DNA of 64,000 nucleotides from assembly GCF_032854445.1 (NCBI RefSeq), contig NC_088300.1, positions 28,563,608 to 28,627,607 of the forward strand, read 5' to 3'. Below are positions 23,320 to 36,488 of this stretch, piece by piece (within the stretch, counting starts at the first letter, position 1; each line of letters opens with the position of its first letter). The position numbers and the translations under genes are program-made. The notes under the pieces were generated by a model, which was not told the DNA's origin, did not search any database, and saw nothing but the letters and a program-made list of their open reading frames with translations. The stretch is from Liolophura sinensis. Taxonomy: Eukaryota > Mollusca > Polyplacophora > Chitonida > Chitonidae.

Positions 23320-24278
23320 AACTCAGTATCTGTGTAAGACTGGACATACACGTATTTTCCCTTGCTGAATTTCAGCATTCGTTTTATCAAAGCTATAGCA
23401 ATTATTGTTCTCAATAACATCCTTTGTTACCCTGACGTCTGCATATAGCTTCTTGGCCACTGAACATTCAGAGTTATCCAGAAAGTTAAAAATACTGTAT
23501 TTATCGCAAGTCCACTCCATGCGTGTATATTGTATTTCAGCAATTGTGCGAGATTTAAGTTCTTGACTTAAATTTTTCTCTAAGCATTATTTCATTGTGG
23601 CATTTCTTTCTTGGTCTTCATATCTGTGATTTTACTGATTTGGGATAATATACTGAAAGCAATATCTGTTATAAGTTAATTATGAATTAGGGAATAATCT
23701 ATGATAAATGTACCAATAGAAAAGATATCCACCAAAACCAAATGGAATTTTATATATAGGCAGATCTGGTCAGGTATCTTATTTTAATTTACTTATTTAT
23801 TCATATATCTATTGAATTGCTGTTTAACTCCACTTATAAGATGGCGGCCGTTGTTATGAGTGGAAGAAACTGGCAGGAGCACTTGTGGTCATTCGTATTT
23901 TACAGATATACTAATATTTCAGTTAAATGACGAGGGTCAGGTTAATCCGACAGTCTGAGCGGGGGAGATTGAGAAGCGGGGTCCCCTCAGCTCACCTGAT
24001 CAATCTCCAGACGTAATTCTGCAGCTAACCCAGTAATTTGAAGTTGGATCTGATCACATGATCTCACAGGTCAAGAGCTCTCAATCAGTCTAAAATACAC
24101 AAAACGCACAGGGTTTTGTGAAAATTAATTTGTGGAATTATATGAGTGGTTTTAAGGCCGTCCACAGAAACTTTACTCCTTCAGGAAACCGGAAAAAACA
24201 TACGGAGAAACCCAAGGGCTTTCGCCCGCTACCTCGCAAACCTCTTGAATCAGAGCCTCGAACGAATAAGCGAAAGGG
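23320..24278. other. Spacer downstream of LBP/BPI copy B
   Basis: No gene seen. Contains a SINE family A 3' fragment at about 23795-23880 (minus strand, landmarks TATAAGATGGCGGCC and GGAAGAAACTGGCAG). No similarity to the region downstream of copy A. Confidence 0.55.
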
Positions 24279-24530
24279 GGCCTCCATGGCCGAGGTGGTT
24301 AGCGTGTCAGCTATGGGTGATGACACTGGAGCCGCTCACCAATGTGTTTGCTGTGAGTTCAAGCCCAGCTCATGATTGCTTCGTCTCCGACCGTATGTAG
24401 GAAGGTATTCCAGCAACCTGTGGATGGTCGTGCTTTTTCCTCCTGGGCTCTGCCAGGTTTCCTCCTTCCATAATGCATTCGGGTGGCCGTCGTATAAGTG
24501 ATATATTCTTGAGTATTGATTTACTAATTT
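24279..24530 (+). mobile_element. Near full-length SINE family A, plus strand
   Basis: Starts GGGGGCCTCCATGGCCGAGG and TGGTTAGCG (A-box region), then GTGAGTTCAAGCCCAGC (B box), GGTCGTG, GGGCTCTGCCAGGTTTCCTC and GTATAAGTGATATATTCTTG. The tail is eroded, so this is an older copy than the one at 11.2 kb. Confidence 0.88.
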
Positions 24531-26312
24531 AGTGAATCAGATAAATGAATAAGAATAAGCCCAAGATAGATTCCAGCCTGCGACTTAATTGGTAAGGCTG
24601 TGTCGGAACTGTTTTTATAAGCTTTTGAGATCACAGGTCCAGCAGAAACGATAACAAGATACCGGGCTGAAATACCCTCCTGGCCCCGGTTTCAATGAAC
24701 TTCACTTAGCTATAGCCCTTAACTGTCATGATAGCGTATGTTTTAGAGATGGTGTGCACAGAGATGATGTGCACAGAGATAAGTTAGCACATATCTTGAT
24801 GACTTGCCAAAGTATAAGCCATATAACACATCATGAACTGAATAAGGACCTTCATGTATCTTTACCGAACACAAAAAAATGGAAGGGATACATGTAGACG
24901 TTGCAATGAATGTTAGCTACTTGTACGCACAACGAAGCTTTTTATTATATTGTTTGGAAAATAGGCTAAATTTTCAAATTGTATAGTTTTGATTATTACT
25001 GAGCGGAGGTGTATGTATTTGAGTAAGGAACTGGGGTGCTCGGAAGAAACCTGCATCCTTCGTCAGACACTCGAATAACCCCTTGACTCACAGCGGCTAT
25101 AAGGAAACAGTGCCAAGATAGGATTCGAATCTCATGCGTAGGCTATGGACCTGACATTCGCAGCGAGCATGCGCTTTAACCGTCAGATTTAACCTCACAG
25201 AAACAGAATGCGGATGTACTAAACATTCAATCTCTATACCTTGAGCAATCACTTGGCAACAATTTTCTCACTATGGCGGCACCCCAAATCTTGAAAACTT
25301 ATATAGGTGACTTCGATATTTGGACTAATTTGACTTAATTATCCTGCCTTTTTGTGTTGTTACTAACTGATAAAATACATACGACTGCATCGATCTAAGC
25401 ATGGCGCAAATAATTCTATGCCGCCATAATATGAGTCCGACATTCGTACGCCACTCGTAAACCACGTAGTTGATAAGCACAAGGCTCATTTCCAAAACAA
25501 CCTAAAGTTCCAGTTCACATGGCTGCTTAACATCTGATACATAATACATTTATTAAATGTAATGTATGAAATACGTAAAAGAACAAAATGGCCGACGCTA
25601 GTTTTAAAGGTACCAACCACGCATTCCCGGGCATTGTCGTCGCGTCGTATTAAATAACAGTAAACAGATTCATCGTAGAAGATAAAGGGAAATCGGCTCA
25701 TTGTTGGGAGATAAAAGGGTCACCACTAGGTCCTGCGTACATTCACCAAAGATACCAACGGTCAGCCATTGACGTCACTGGTTCAGATACCAGTGAGATA
25801 TCTGTTAGTTATATCAAACCTATCTTATCGTGCTGTTTATTCCGATTAGCATTAAACCATGCATGTGATCAGTGCTCTGCTTCAGTATATATCAAGCCCT
25901 ATTTCCCAGTCATGCTTTTCACCCTGTTCCCAGTCACTGTTATGTAAAGAATTAATAAGAAATTGAATTCGTCAATCACCCGTTTCTGCAATTTCCCCGA
26001 TATACCACTTTATATCGCCATGGATACAGTCAGACGATACATAGTGATTATCTATTTCAAAACCATTTTGCAAGAATGAAATAAGACTGGTGCGGTTGAG
26101 CAGTGTATAATGTATGGTTGGGATTGTACAGTATTTAGTGGGTAATATATCTCAAATTTCATTCCAGAACGGGTTTATGGTGTTAAATGAAGAACAGATG
26201 TCACAATGGGTCAAGGCAATAATGAGAAAATTTAATTAAGTGATATAATCTAAGCACTTGAAGAACATCAAAAAGCTTTTAGAGAGATAGATATAAACGA
26301 CATCTTCAATAT
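24531..26312. other. Gene-free stretch with old repeat remnants
   Basis: No exon found. About 24680-24790 resembles the left part of the hairpin MITE at 63.2 kb (CCGGTTTCAATGAACTTCAC) and includes two copies of a GATG.TGTGCACAGA motif. About 25030-25200 ends in a tRNA-like GGATTCGAATCTCATG segment on the minus strand, probably another SINE remnant. Confidence 0.45.
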
Positions 26313-26590
26313 GAGATGAAATCTATAATGTACAACCCAATAACGCCCAATCTATAATATACGACCCAATCACGCCCAATCCATAAATGTACGAACTGAT
26401 AATGTCCAATCTATAATATACAAGCCAACAACGCTCAATCTATAATGTGCAAACCAATAATGCCCAATCTTTAATGTACAAAACAACAACGCCCAATCTT
26501 TAATGTACAAACCAACAACGCCTAATCTATAATGTACAAACTAACAACGACTAATCTATAATGTACAAACCAACAACGCTCAATGTTAAA
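26313..26590. repeat. 29-bp minisatellite
   Basis: About nine imperfect units of 29 bp, each made of an ATCTATAATGTACAAACC-type half and an AACAACGCCCA half. Units differ by point changes, mainly C/T and A/C. Confidence 0.93.
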
Positions 26591-27770
26591 AAGTTTTTGA
26601 GACATGTTACATTAAGGCTATATGTGTTGCCTCCCCGTGCTTACGGTATGTTGAGATCTCATCCTAAATGCTACTACTGGAGTAAAGATCCTTTCAGAAG
26701 TATTTTTGAAATTATCATTCGTCTCGCTCCTCCCACTTTTCTCTGGCCCTATAATAAAAGTATCTATTTAATATCAGATTTGCTTTTTCAAACACAGGCA
26801 CACATTTCATGAATACATCTGAGGGGTTTTTATCTCCTAAACCTAAACGCATAGAAAGCACAGCATTATGAATATGGACCATGAATCTACAATGTAATCA
26901 TTTGACTTCATTCAATCAAGTGAAAAAAATGTAAAGTATAAAATATATGGTGATGGTGCTTTCGGATACAGTTTGTAATGGCATTTCTCGTGATGTTCAC
27001 TTCATTTGTACGTGGCCTTTTTCCTAACTAAATGTCTTGAAATCCTCATCATAAAACAGTAAACACTTTACGTCTGTTAAATAGCTCTAAAATGTGACCC
27101 TTGCAGTTTTACTAGTTAACAAGATCCAGAAGATCATTCATGGCAAGGCCATACTCCAAAAGCCTAAGTGCCATTCATTATAAGTTGACTTAACATCTCT
27201 GTCCTTGTTAATATTATATATGTGTCATCAAAAAGCAGGTTTTTTGTTTTTTTGCAATTACGCATCACTTTCTCAACACTCAACACGAACCTTTCAAACT
27301 GAGGTTCGATATGACTTGTAATGTCCTACATAATTTTGTTTACATTTTGCAACTTCGAAGAACAGACAATGACCCGGGTTTTGATAAGGGTCATAGATAA
27401 GTAGATATCTCAGGTGACCTACTGTTTGAGATACGCATCGGAATAAAAGAATCTGATCTGTCCCCATTCAACCCTCTCTCTTTCCTAACCCGCTCACACC
27501 AGAAGGTGAGAATCAATGTCTCGTTTTCCATTGGCTATCAAGATGCATTTTAAAAGACATCTTAATTTTTCATTGGTCAGCTAGTTTAAATATATCCATC
27601 GCGCAACCACATTGAAGTATTGTGATTATAGTGTCTCCTTATCGAATGCCGCATTCTGTACATGCCTGGTTCAGTATCGGCAATGCACGCATTCATCTCG
27701 AGTTTTGAAACACGGCTGTTTGAAGTGCCTAAGCAAGTCAACTGGTGAAGGAAATTACTACATAGCCAAA
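26591..27770. other. Region upstream of the P450 gene
   Basis: Presumed promoter and 5' UTR of the P450 that starts at 27771. No TATA box is assigned. The interval 27430-27560 includes two nearby CATTGG motifs (one is CCATTGG), which could be inverted CCAAT-type boxes. The open frame at 26561-26812 overlaps the minisatellite and shows no family motif. Confidence 0.4.
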
Positions 27771-30700
27771 ATGGTCACGGCATTCCTTTTTGGTGTTATG
27801 GGCGTTTTGGTTTTCCTTTTTTACTGGTAAGTGATCGAAAATCGAAGCTCGAGAAATCAAATTGCATCAAAGTACAGCTATTTCATGGTGAAAATATATG
27901 GATACAAATATCTCATCTGATATTTAGTAATACGGGAATGGGATAGTTTTGGAATTAGATTTTAGGAACCAGTCATTACCATGGGATGATTTCTTCATGC
28001 AGTATCGACAAGTACAACTAAACTAAAGCAGTTTATGGGGACCAGAAAACTAAGTATAATTTTTAATCAAATACAAATTTAATCCTCCAAATCTTCACTT
28101 GGTACAAACGCATCTCTCTCGGACCCAAGCTGTAGACCATTTTTCCCCACTTGCCATTGCATAATGTATGTACAGACCAGGATGACAGGAACATTTTCCT
28201 CTGATTTGTCATCTCCGGATTTGCTTTGGGAGAATTACAACGACCTATCTTCAACCACAAATATTTCCAATGCGTGAAGTGTCTAGATACAGTGTGGAAA
28301 CCGAAATATTTATGCCTTTGAAATCCGGTGATAATCACAACATATTCTCGTTTTCTGGTACCAAACTTATTTCTTGTAATTTCTTGTTTCCTGTTATATA
28401 ATAACAAATATTCTTTAAAAACTCACTGTATACATTATATTTCTTGCTGCTAATATAATTTTGTCTTATGTGTGTATTCAAGGTTACCGGTATGGTAAAT
28501 GTGTGTATGTTCTCAGAGTCCGAATTTAATCCTCAGTCAAATTGATCTTACTCAAGAAAAATAGGTTTAAAACAAACATATACATTGACATGGGTAAAAT
28601 GAACGTATGTAAGTGTTTGTAAATGAATGCTTATGGCTTAAAGCCATATTATATGGATATGTAACAACAGAGAAAAAACCGAGGTGGTCTTGACACCCTT
28701 TTCAGTTGCATCACCAATGCGGTATGTTTGTCCTGTGTATTTTCTATGGTGTGTAACACATTACTTTTCAACTGAACAACCCTGAAACCACAAATCTATT
28801 TCGCATAGATCTCAGCTAATGAAGAAGTCAACCATCGTTTCCTAGTACTCTTCAAGGCCTATGAATGCGTTTTTGTTTCTCCTGAAGGGCAAGACAGAAG
28901 CAGATGAATGTGTTTAGGCAGTTAGGCATTCCTGGTCCATCTCCGAACTTCCTCTTTGGAAACTTGCTGCATTTTGTTAGAACCGTGAGTAGCATTTATC
29001 TCCTAATACAAATATGGGACTATAAAACCGTCCGCATTACAATTCAACCTTAAGCTCTAAAGAACAGAACTTGCAAGCGGTCTAATGTCCTAATGTTAAA
29101 TGCATGTGGCAAATGTTCTAATTATTATTAATTAAAATCGCTTTCACTGCTTGCTGGGCCTTGGTGGCAATAAGAGGCCGTTTAACAAGCGTTGAAGGCC
29201 ACTTGTCTTCCTACACTGAGACGTTCCTATCTGTATGTCCCTCGTGGAAAAGTTCGTCAGAAAGTTGTCACAGGTCGGCGGCTCTCCGCTTTTTCTCCAC
29301 CCATATAATTGAAAAATCTGGACAAGAATATGTTTTTAACACGTTTTCAGACAGACTTTGTTTTGCAAATACACCCGTACGACCCTTAAATATTAGTGTC
29401 GTTGTATTTACATTGTTATTGTTACGCGATTCATTTTATCGACAGCCTGTGTATCAAGCCTACTTGGATTGGCAGCATAAATACGGAGACAACTTTGGGT
29501 AAGTTACCAATGATCTCGCAGTGAACTTAAAGTCCGTGCATGCGTGTATGTCAGATTTTTCATTATGTTTTATTATTTTTGGAAATACGGTTTATGGCTG
29601 TACAGCAATAGAAAAATATTGACTGCGTTATTTTTACCATCTATTTTCAGCAAACGGTGGCATTATGTCCCATGCATTGAAAGAATACATGTCTACCACA
29701 GATCCATATTAATACTTGGTGCATTTCTGCCATTCTGTAGATACTTTGAAGGGCCAACTCCCATCTTGGTAACTTCGGATTTGGAAATCTTGAAGCAGGT
29801 TTTTCTCACGAAATTTAACAAATTCAGTACACGAAAGGTGAGACCTGCGATATTATTTTGAGTTCACTTATTGTTTAACTGTCTATATTCTTTCTTTCCC
29901 ATTCCCATATTGAATCATTTTGCATTTATTGATGTTACTGTCTCGCTTGGCGCTCAGCACTGAGAGGTTATAGAGTAAGGAAACACGACTGGTTGGCCCG
30001 ACGTCAGTATAATGTGATTGGTGGGGTGTCATGCCTGGTGTTTTCTTCATGATACTTCAGTGCCCGCAGCACTTTTGGACTTCTGGACACTTCATGGACT
30101 CTCCTTGCCATAAGAAGAGACAGTATATGTACATACACACAATGACCCCTCGTCGTCATATGACTGGAAAATTGTTACGATGTTAAACCCCAAGCATTCA
30201 TCCATGCATGCATGTATCGAAAAACCATTCTTTAAAAAACAATTAAAGGCGTACATCATGGAGAGTAAAACCAGAGCAGTGATGAGTTTGATGCATGTAG
30301 CAGAACGACGGTCACACGTCAATCTACCTCAGCCATGGTGTTATTCTGACAGTTCGTGTAAATGCATAAATTGTAGCCACTTACACGTCCCCTACCACCA
30401 TGGCTTAAGCAGAATTAGGTAAAAAAAATGTGCAGTGACGTTACTTGCAATTTATTAGACGTCACTGGTACAGAAATACTCAAGTTGCTGTATTGTAATC
30501 TCATTTACCATATTTAATACATTAAAAGAATGTAATGGGACCTGGCCTCGGGGATGCTTGTCTGGCCAGATGTGTCACATAGGAACAAGTTATTATGGTA
30601 TCAGTAAGCTACTTAGTTTAGATTATTCCCTAAAAGAAAATAATTTTCCATTATTTCATTGAAAAATCATTCTTAAATCAAGAGTTTGCGACATTGGAAT

Positions 30701-33700
30701 ATTTCCCTATAGTATCTATTAAGTAACAAGAACTACTTGACATGACATTCACCATTTCTCCTTTTGCCTTCCAGCTGTTCCCAGTGCAGGTAGACCCAGA
30801 AAAAGATGACGATGTCCACATGTTTTTTGCGCAGGGAGAACGATGGAGGCGCCTTCGTGCCATCATTAATCCGGCTTTTAGTGGTGCTAAGTTGAAAAAG
30901 GTAAAACGATAGTTTATTTATGTGACCGGTGGAAAGCCATTGTACATTATTAATAATTATCTTTTATAGGTCTATACATATGAATTTCATTCTGGACGGA
31001 TTATATATTTGTGATTTTATTTTTTTAATTATTTGATGTTAAAAAAAAATCATTTTTTAATTATAAAATTTTTGATGCATGAATCAATACTAATGGTGTA
31101 TCGTTGGGACACAAAAGTAAGCAAGGATACCGTACCCCAAGTTGAACAAAAACGTGAGGGAGCGTGATAACACTGACAACTTGACATTCCCCCGGCCCCG
31201 ACTGACGTCAGTGGTGCAGAAATCACAGATATAATCCAATGATAGATGTCAATTATCGTGAAATGCGAACCGGATCATACAGGCTTATTCTCCAGTGCCC
31301 GTCAGAAAACCACGTGACTATGTACAGTAGCCACATGATGATTTTCTCTTTCTTGTAGCACTGCCTTAGCAGTTCTATGTTTTGCCCATATCATTTTAGC
31401 TTCCTTCACATTTACATTTAAGTCTTGGACACTTTTTTGATCAAACTGTTTAAACATATATATTCACTAAAATTCACTAGAAATAGTATCCAGTTTGACT
31501 GAAGATATATAGCTTTGTTTATTGACCACTCGTTCCCCATTTAAGTAACAATATATAACAAATATACCTATATACACACATATAGAAGAGGTGTAATCAT
31601 TCAATTGTAGTTTAAATACCAATTCTCTAACATTTTATATTTCAGTTATCACCTCGTATCAATGCACAATTAGACGTGTTGATACAACAGATGGACAAGT
31701 TAAAACAAACAGGCGAATCTTTTGACATACAACGGTAAGTAACTGTGAAATCGGTGATCATTTTAATTTGTCCAACTTTCAGTGGCTTTCCTTGTATCCT
31801 CAGGCCTGTGCACTGTCTGATGATGAAACGTTGAAGTATTGTTAATATCTAGTCAGTAAAATGTGTACTTGATTATCCAGCACAGATACGCACTGAAGTG
31901 TACATCCATGCACTTACTAAACTGACTGTAAATGAAAGTCTTGAACTGTTGTGCCAAACAAATGATGCTCTCTTTCATGGCATTTCCAGCAAAAAACTAA
32001 ACGGGGTTTTTTTTTAACGAAGTTGTGAATTAAGGATAAAGTTGTACAAATACTGCATAGTTTAAAAGAAGCTATCAAATTAAGAACTTTATTATCGATT
32101 TTGAACGGTAACACATACACATGCGAGACTGATGTTTTCTGAAAGTTAATTTATGTGTGTTTTTCTAATATAATAGCAAAAAAATTGATTGGATTTTCTC
32201 TGATAAATTTTTAGCCCAAAATCCCCGGTATAGCTTTGTCTTATTTCACGTATGCAGTTATAATTTCTGTCCCCATCAAGAAGACGTCCTTAATGGCACC
32301 CTCGTGATATGACTGAGATACTTCTTTAATTGTACGAATTTGAACTTTGATATGGAATTCATGCGTGAAATATTCATTGTCTGCCCGGCATCATTGAAAT
32401 CTGATGACCTCTTCTCTCTTGTGTGTTACCGGCTTTATTTCTTATTTGTATAATTTCTTACATACCTTTGTCTTTGGGAGTTAGTGTTTAACGTTGTTTT
32501 GGAAATGGATCTTGCGATTATCGACTTGGAACGCCTTTTACGGACTACGAATGGTATATGAATGTCGGACTTGACGCTTATATTTAAATAATATTGAAAA
32601 CAAGGAGGCAAACAATCAAGCATGTTAAAGCTCGCTGCCTATACTTACGGTATCTCTATGTATAATTGTAGGTTGTATGAACGCCTAACTCTAGACGTGA
32701 TCACGAACTGTGGGTTTGGTCTGGAGGCAGAGGCACTGAAGAACCCCAAGGACCCGTTCCTGGAACGCTGTAGAGGTGTACTGGAAAGTACCACTCGATT
32801 CTCTATACTCTTCCTCCTCGGATGTAAGCCTGTATTTGACACAATGCTTATATAGAATGTGCCAAAAAAGCAACGTATAGGTTGAATCTTCACCTTTAAA
32901 AAAAACTGTTTCGGTCAAACGTGGATGAACGTGGGCGCTCATTTTCGACATTGGTTACAGCCGGTGTCACCAACAATTTCTAAATTTACGTTTCTTCTTT
33001 GTGGGACTATATATATGTGTCTACAAATTAGTTACGTATCTGTAGCTCTGGCAACAAAGAGAAACGGTCGTAGTTTATTTTACGTTTTTCAGCCTCACTG
33101 ACCCAATCGAAGGCAATATATCTGTCAAGGAAGCATGGATGTTCAGTCGTTTGGTGAATGTTAAAGCATATTATAGGGTATATTTTGTGTTTTATGTTCA
33201 GATGTACAAATTTTGTGTTCCTGTTTTCTGTCGTACAGGCAGCCTAATCAAGCACCTCTTCCAATGAAAACATCTCAGGTGTAATTTTACAAATTTTGAC
33301 TTTATTTCATATGTTTGACAGTTACCTTCCCCACGTTGCACGCTGTCTGGATAGCCATTTACACGTACATTGGCAAGCTGTACGGAAACCCACTCTTCTG
33401 GCTAGAGGATAACCTGGCCAGAGTGATAGAGATGCGTAAAATACAACAAGTGGTGAGCAGCTGAGGTTAATGGAATCTTATCGGCTGATATATTCACCCT
33501 TTGGGGTTCTTTTAATTCCTTGTGGAAGCCATAATAGCTTTGTAAAAGGTACTGATGATAAAGGTCTATACTTGCAATGAAAATGCTATGGAAGGGTAAC
33601 AAATATAAGCTGGTTAGTGCAAGGAAACAGTGCAACGTGACCGGGTGGGGTGTCATATCTGGTGTCTTCGGCATGATACTGCGTGTTTTTTGAGAGCAGC

Positions 33701-36488
33701 ACTTTGGCGGCATAGACTCGTCCTGCCACAAGAAGACAAGTACATGTACACTCACTTAATGACTCATCGTTGTCATATGACAGAAAGTTGTTAAGTACGA
33801 CGTAAAACTTCAAGCATACATACATACACCCATACATACATATCTGCATACATACATACATGCGAACCGATGACTATAAGTATATTCTGTATATTGTGTC
33901 CTAAGGAATTAATTTTCATAGAGGCTTAAAAGGAGAACAGAGCTTTCAATGAACCTTGGAAACGCCCTTGGCGCTTAGCTAACTGGGTTAGGTCAACTTC
34001 CGGTCGGTCTGGTGTTCGAAGCATTCTTCGATTGGTTGTGGCATTATGTCTGGTGTCTTCAGCTGGGCGTTTCAGTGAGGTAGCACTATGAATAGTTAAA
34101 TGTCACCCATAGGCCTTCATCATCCTGATCTGACCGAAATTGTTTTTGAAAGACAAATAAATTAATTAAACCTTTGTCACCATGCAGAAACAGCGCGACT
34201 TATTGCAACTGATGTTAGATTCGGAATGCCAGACGGTCGGGGAGGCCAGGCGGAATTCTCACGACATCGGATTAAGTAGAATACCGGTCAGGCCTTATGT
34301 GGCCCACGACTGTCACGACGAGGTGCCCGACAGTGTACAACTCATGGACAAAAACCTCAACTATTACGCCCCTAAAAAGCCTCTAAAAGTCCTCTCTTCA
34401 GAGGTATGTTTCAGTGCTCTAACACATTGCATATCTGCGTGTTTTTTTTTGGTATATTTTTTTAATATCTTTTCTCTCGGTATTATAGAGGCTGTTGGCC
34501 CTAAAGTATGCATAACACAACAGAGCAGCAATCAGCAGATTTACAGGTCTAGGGATACTAGTATACAGGCATATATAGTAACATGCTTCTTCACCACAAC
34601 GTGAGCTCTCTGCAATATCACTAATATCAATAAAACAGTTGATTAGTTTCATCCGAATTAACAAGATCATTTGGCTGCCAGAATGACGCCCAATGGCATA
34701 TAATTCTGACTCGTCAACAGGAAGTGAAGGCCCAGTGTCTACTGTTTTTATTGGCTGGTTACGAGACGACAAGCACAGCGCTGTCGTACCTGACCTATGA
34801 ACTGAGCGTGAACCAGGACATACAAAGGCGGCTCCAACACGAGGTGGATGATTACTTCCCGGCTCAGGTTATTATATGCGTATCTATATTATATACACAT
34901 CACTGTATCAAAGCATCCTGACAACAGCCTATTCAGGACTACAATATTATGTTAGTCCGAAATTTATATAAAGTATTTGTGTAGCTTTGATTAATGTAAT
35001 GTCATTATATAACGCTAAGGTTTAGAACGTCAAAGGATAAAAACGGAACCAGTTTCCACGATGATATTCTCAAAAGAACGCAGTTCAAACATTAAAAGTA
35101 CAAGAAAGACTACAAAAAGTATAAGAATATCACTTATTACGATAATTACGAAAAGTTCCAAGTGTAAAGCTTGTTCAAGTCTAACATCCAAAACCTTTAA
35201 AGTTTATACTGTCAATTCAAATCTTAAAGTTATGGGAAACTTTATTTTTAAGAACTGAATATTACCTATACATTCAATCGTTTGTGATCTGTGGTTTTAG
35301 GAATCTCAGCCGTGCTTCACAACTGTACAAGAGTTACCGTTCTTGGAGATGGTTTGGTGTGAGACTCTCCGGAAGTACCCTGTGGCAGCAAAGTGAGTTG
35401 AGCGGGAAATCTAGTCGGACTGTTTCATTGTGTGTACATATGTATGAATAAATGTATTGGACACTGTGCTTAGATGTGGTCTCTAAGAGTACCGACCATA
35501 CAAAAATTATTTTTAAATGTCTTTTATTCCTTCTTTCTTTAAAGAATCTTTAATAATAACTCTTCACAACCTTTCGTATTAAGTTTGCATCATTTTTAAG
35601 TTTTCTCTTCCTTAAACAAGACTTCACCAAACTTAAACAAGACTTCACCAAACTCAAACAAGACTTCACCAAACTTAAACAAGACTTCAGTTTAGCAGCA
35701 GTGAATCGGGTTCAGTTGTCTCATATCTTGCAGTGTTATCGCCCGCCAGTGCTTAGAGACGTGTGTTGTGAACGGAGTCACGGTGTACAGGGACATGCTG
35801 GTCCAGGCCAATGTCTATGCCGTGCACAATAATGAGGAGATATGGGGAGAGAATACGCGCAAATTTGATCCGGACAGGTAAAGGTCACCTTTTATGCACC
35901 CATTCATACTTGTACTTTACACAACACGTTGTTTATTAACAAATAGCCAGTTGTGCTTTGTATTTTCTGTACATTACCAAATATCCTCTTAAATAAGAAT
36001 CCCTTATCAGTTCCTTGTAACTTGACAAATTCTGGCATTACACAAAATGGCTGAAGTATTGCCAACGGCGGCAAATCTCAACCATTCATTCTTTCAAACT
36101 TGCATCCCATGCTATTTGTCTTTGGAAAGACGATATACTTTGACAATTTTTCGATCTTGGCAACATTCAAACCGAATTCCCAGTAGGAAATTTCCTGCAA
36201 TATTCTTCTAGTTAATTCCTGATAATGATATATTTTCTGTTAACCAGGTTTTTGCCCGAGAGGAGAAAGGGTCGCCACTGCATGGCTTGGCTGCCATTTG
36301 GCGCCGGATACCGATCCTGTATTGGTGCTAGATTAGCTATCATGGAAGCCAAAATGGCAATGGTTAGAATCATGAAAAAATTCACCATCGTACCCACCGA
36401 GAAATCTCAGGTTCCCATAAAACTTGTGGAAGGCGCAACTCTCTCACCAGAAACTGTACACGTAAAGCTGATAGAAAGAACGAGATGA
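27771..36488 (+). CDS. Cytochrome P450, clan 3 (CYP3/CYP5-like), complete, 13 exons
   Basis: ER-membrane haem-thiolate monooxygenase. Exons: 27771-27826, 28888-28984, 29446-29498, 29741-29837, 30775-30900, 31646-31734, 32672-32823, 33322-33452, 34188-34403, 34721-34867, 35301-35392, 35734-35877, 36248-36488. All have GT-AG borders and phases agree throughout, giving 546 residues. Visible: N-terminal membrane anchor (residues 3-19), hinge LGIPGPSP (~31-38), helix C GERWRRLR, helix I AGYETTST (351-358), helix K ETLRKYP (409-415), FDPDRF (463-468) and haem loop FGAGYRSCIG (484-493) with axial Cys491. Clan 3 is suggested by YFEGPTPILVTSD, INPAFSGAKLKK and LLFLLAGYETTST. Exon 9 encodes an unusually long stretch between DLLQLMLDSE and helix I. 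An AATAAA at 37046-37051 could be the poly(A) signal. Substrate unknown. Confidence 0.95.
29990..30215 (+). repeat. Dispersed repeat B in P450 intron 4
   Basis: Landmarks: GGTGGGGTGTCATG, TGGTGTTTTCTTCATGATAC, GCAGCACTTT, GCCATAAGAAGAGACAG, GTCGTCATATGAC, GTTAAACCCCAAGCATTCAT and a CATGCATG tail. The same order recurs at 33.6 kb and, inverted, at 20.7 kb. Confidence 0.8.
30250..30435 (+). repeat. Dispersed repeat D, copy 2, in P450 intron 4
   Basis: Second copy of the block at 14.75 kb, directly downstream of repeat B: GAGTAAAACCAGAG, GTAAATGCATAA and CCATGGCTTAAGCAGAATTA. Transcribed only as intron. Confidence 0.75.
33620..33865 (+). repeat. Dispersed repeat B in P450 intron 8, plus a diverged relative
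   Basis: GGGTGGGGTGTCATATCTGG, TCTTCGGCATGATACTG, GCAGCACTTTGGCGGCATAG, CCACAAGAAGACAAG, GTTGTCATATGACAG, and a CATACATACATA tail. A more diverged piece (GGCATTATGTCTGGTGTCTT) follows at about 33955-34150. Confidence 0.8.
35610..35690. repeat. Short 21-bp tandem repeat before P450 exon 12
   Basis: Four imperfect copies of a TTAAACAAGACTTCACCAAA unit, ending about 45 bp upstream of the exon-12 acceptor at 35733. Confidence 0.88.

Noticed and set aside
24680-24800. Another hairpin MITE like that at 63.2 kb
   Set aside because: Only the left end is recognisable; no matching inverted end was found, so it is kept as a remnant only.
26561-26812. 83-codon plus-strand open frame
   Set aside because: Starts inside the 29-bp minisatellite and shows no recognisable motif or splice context.
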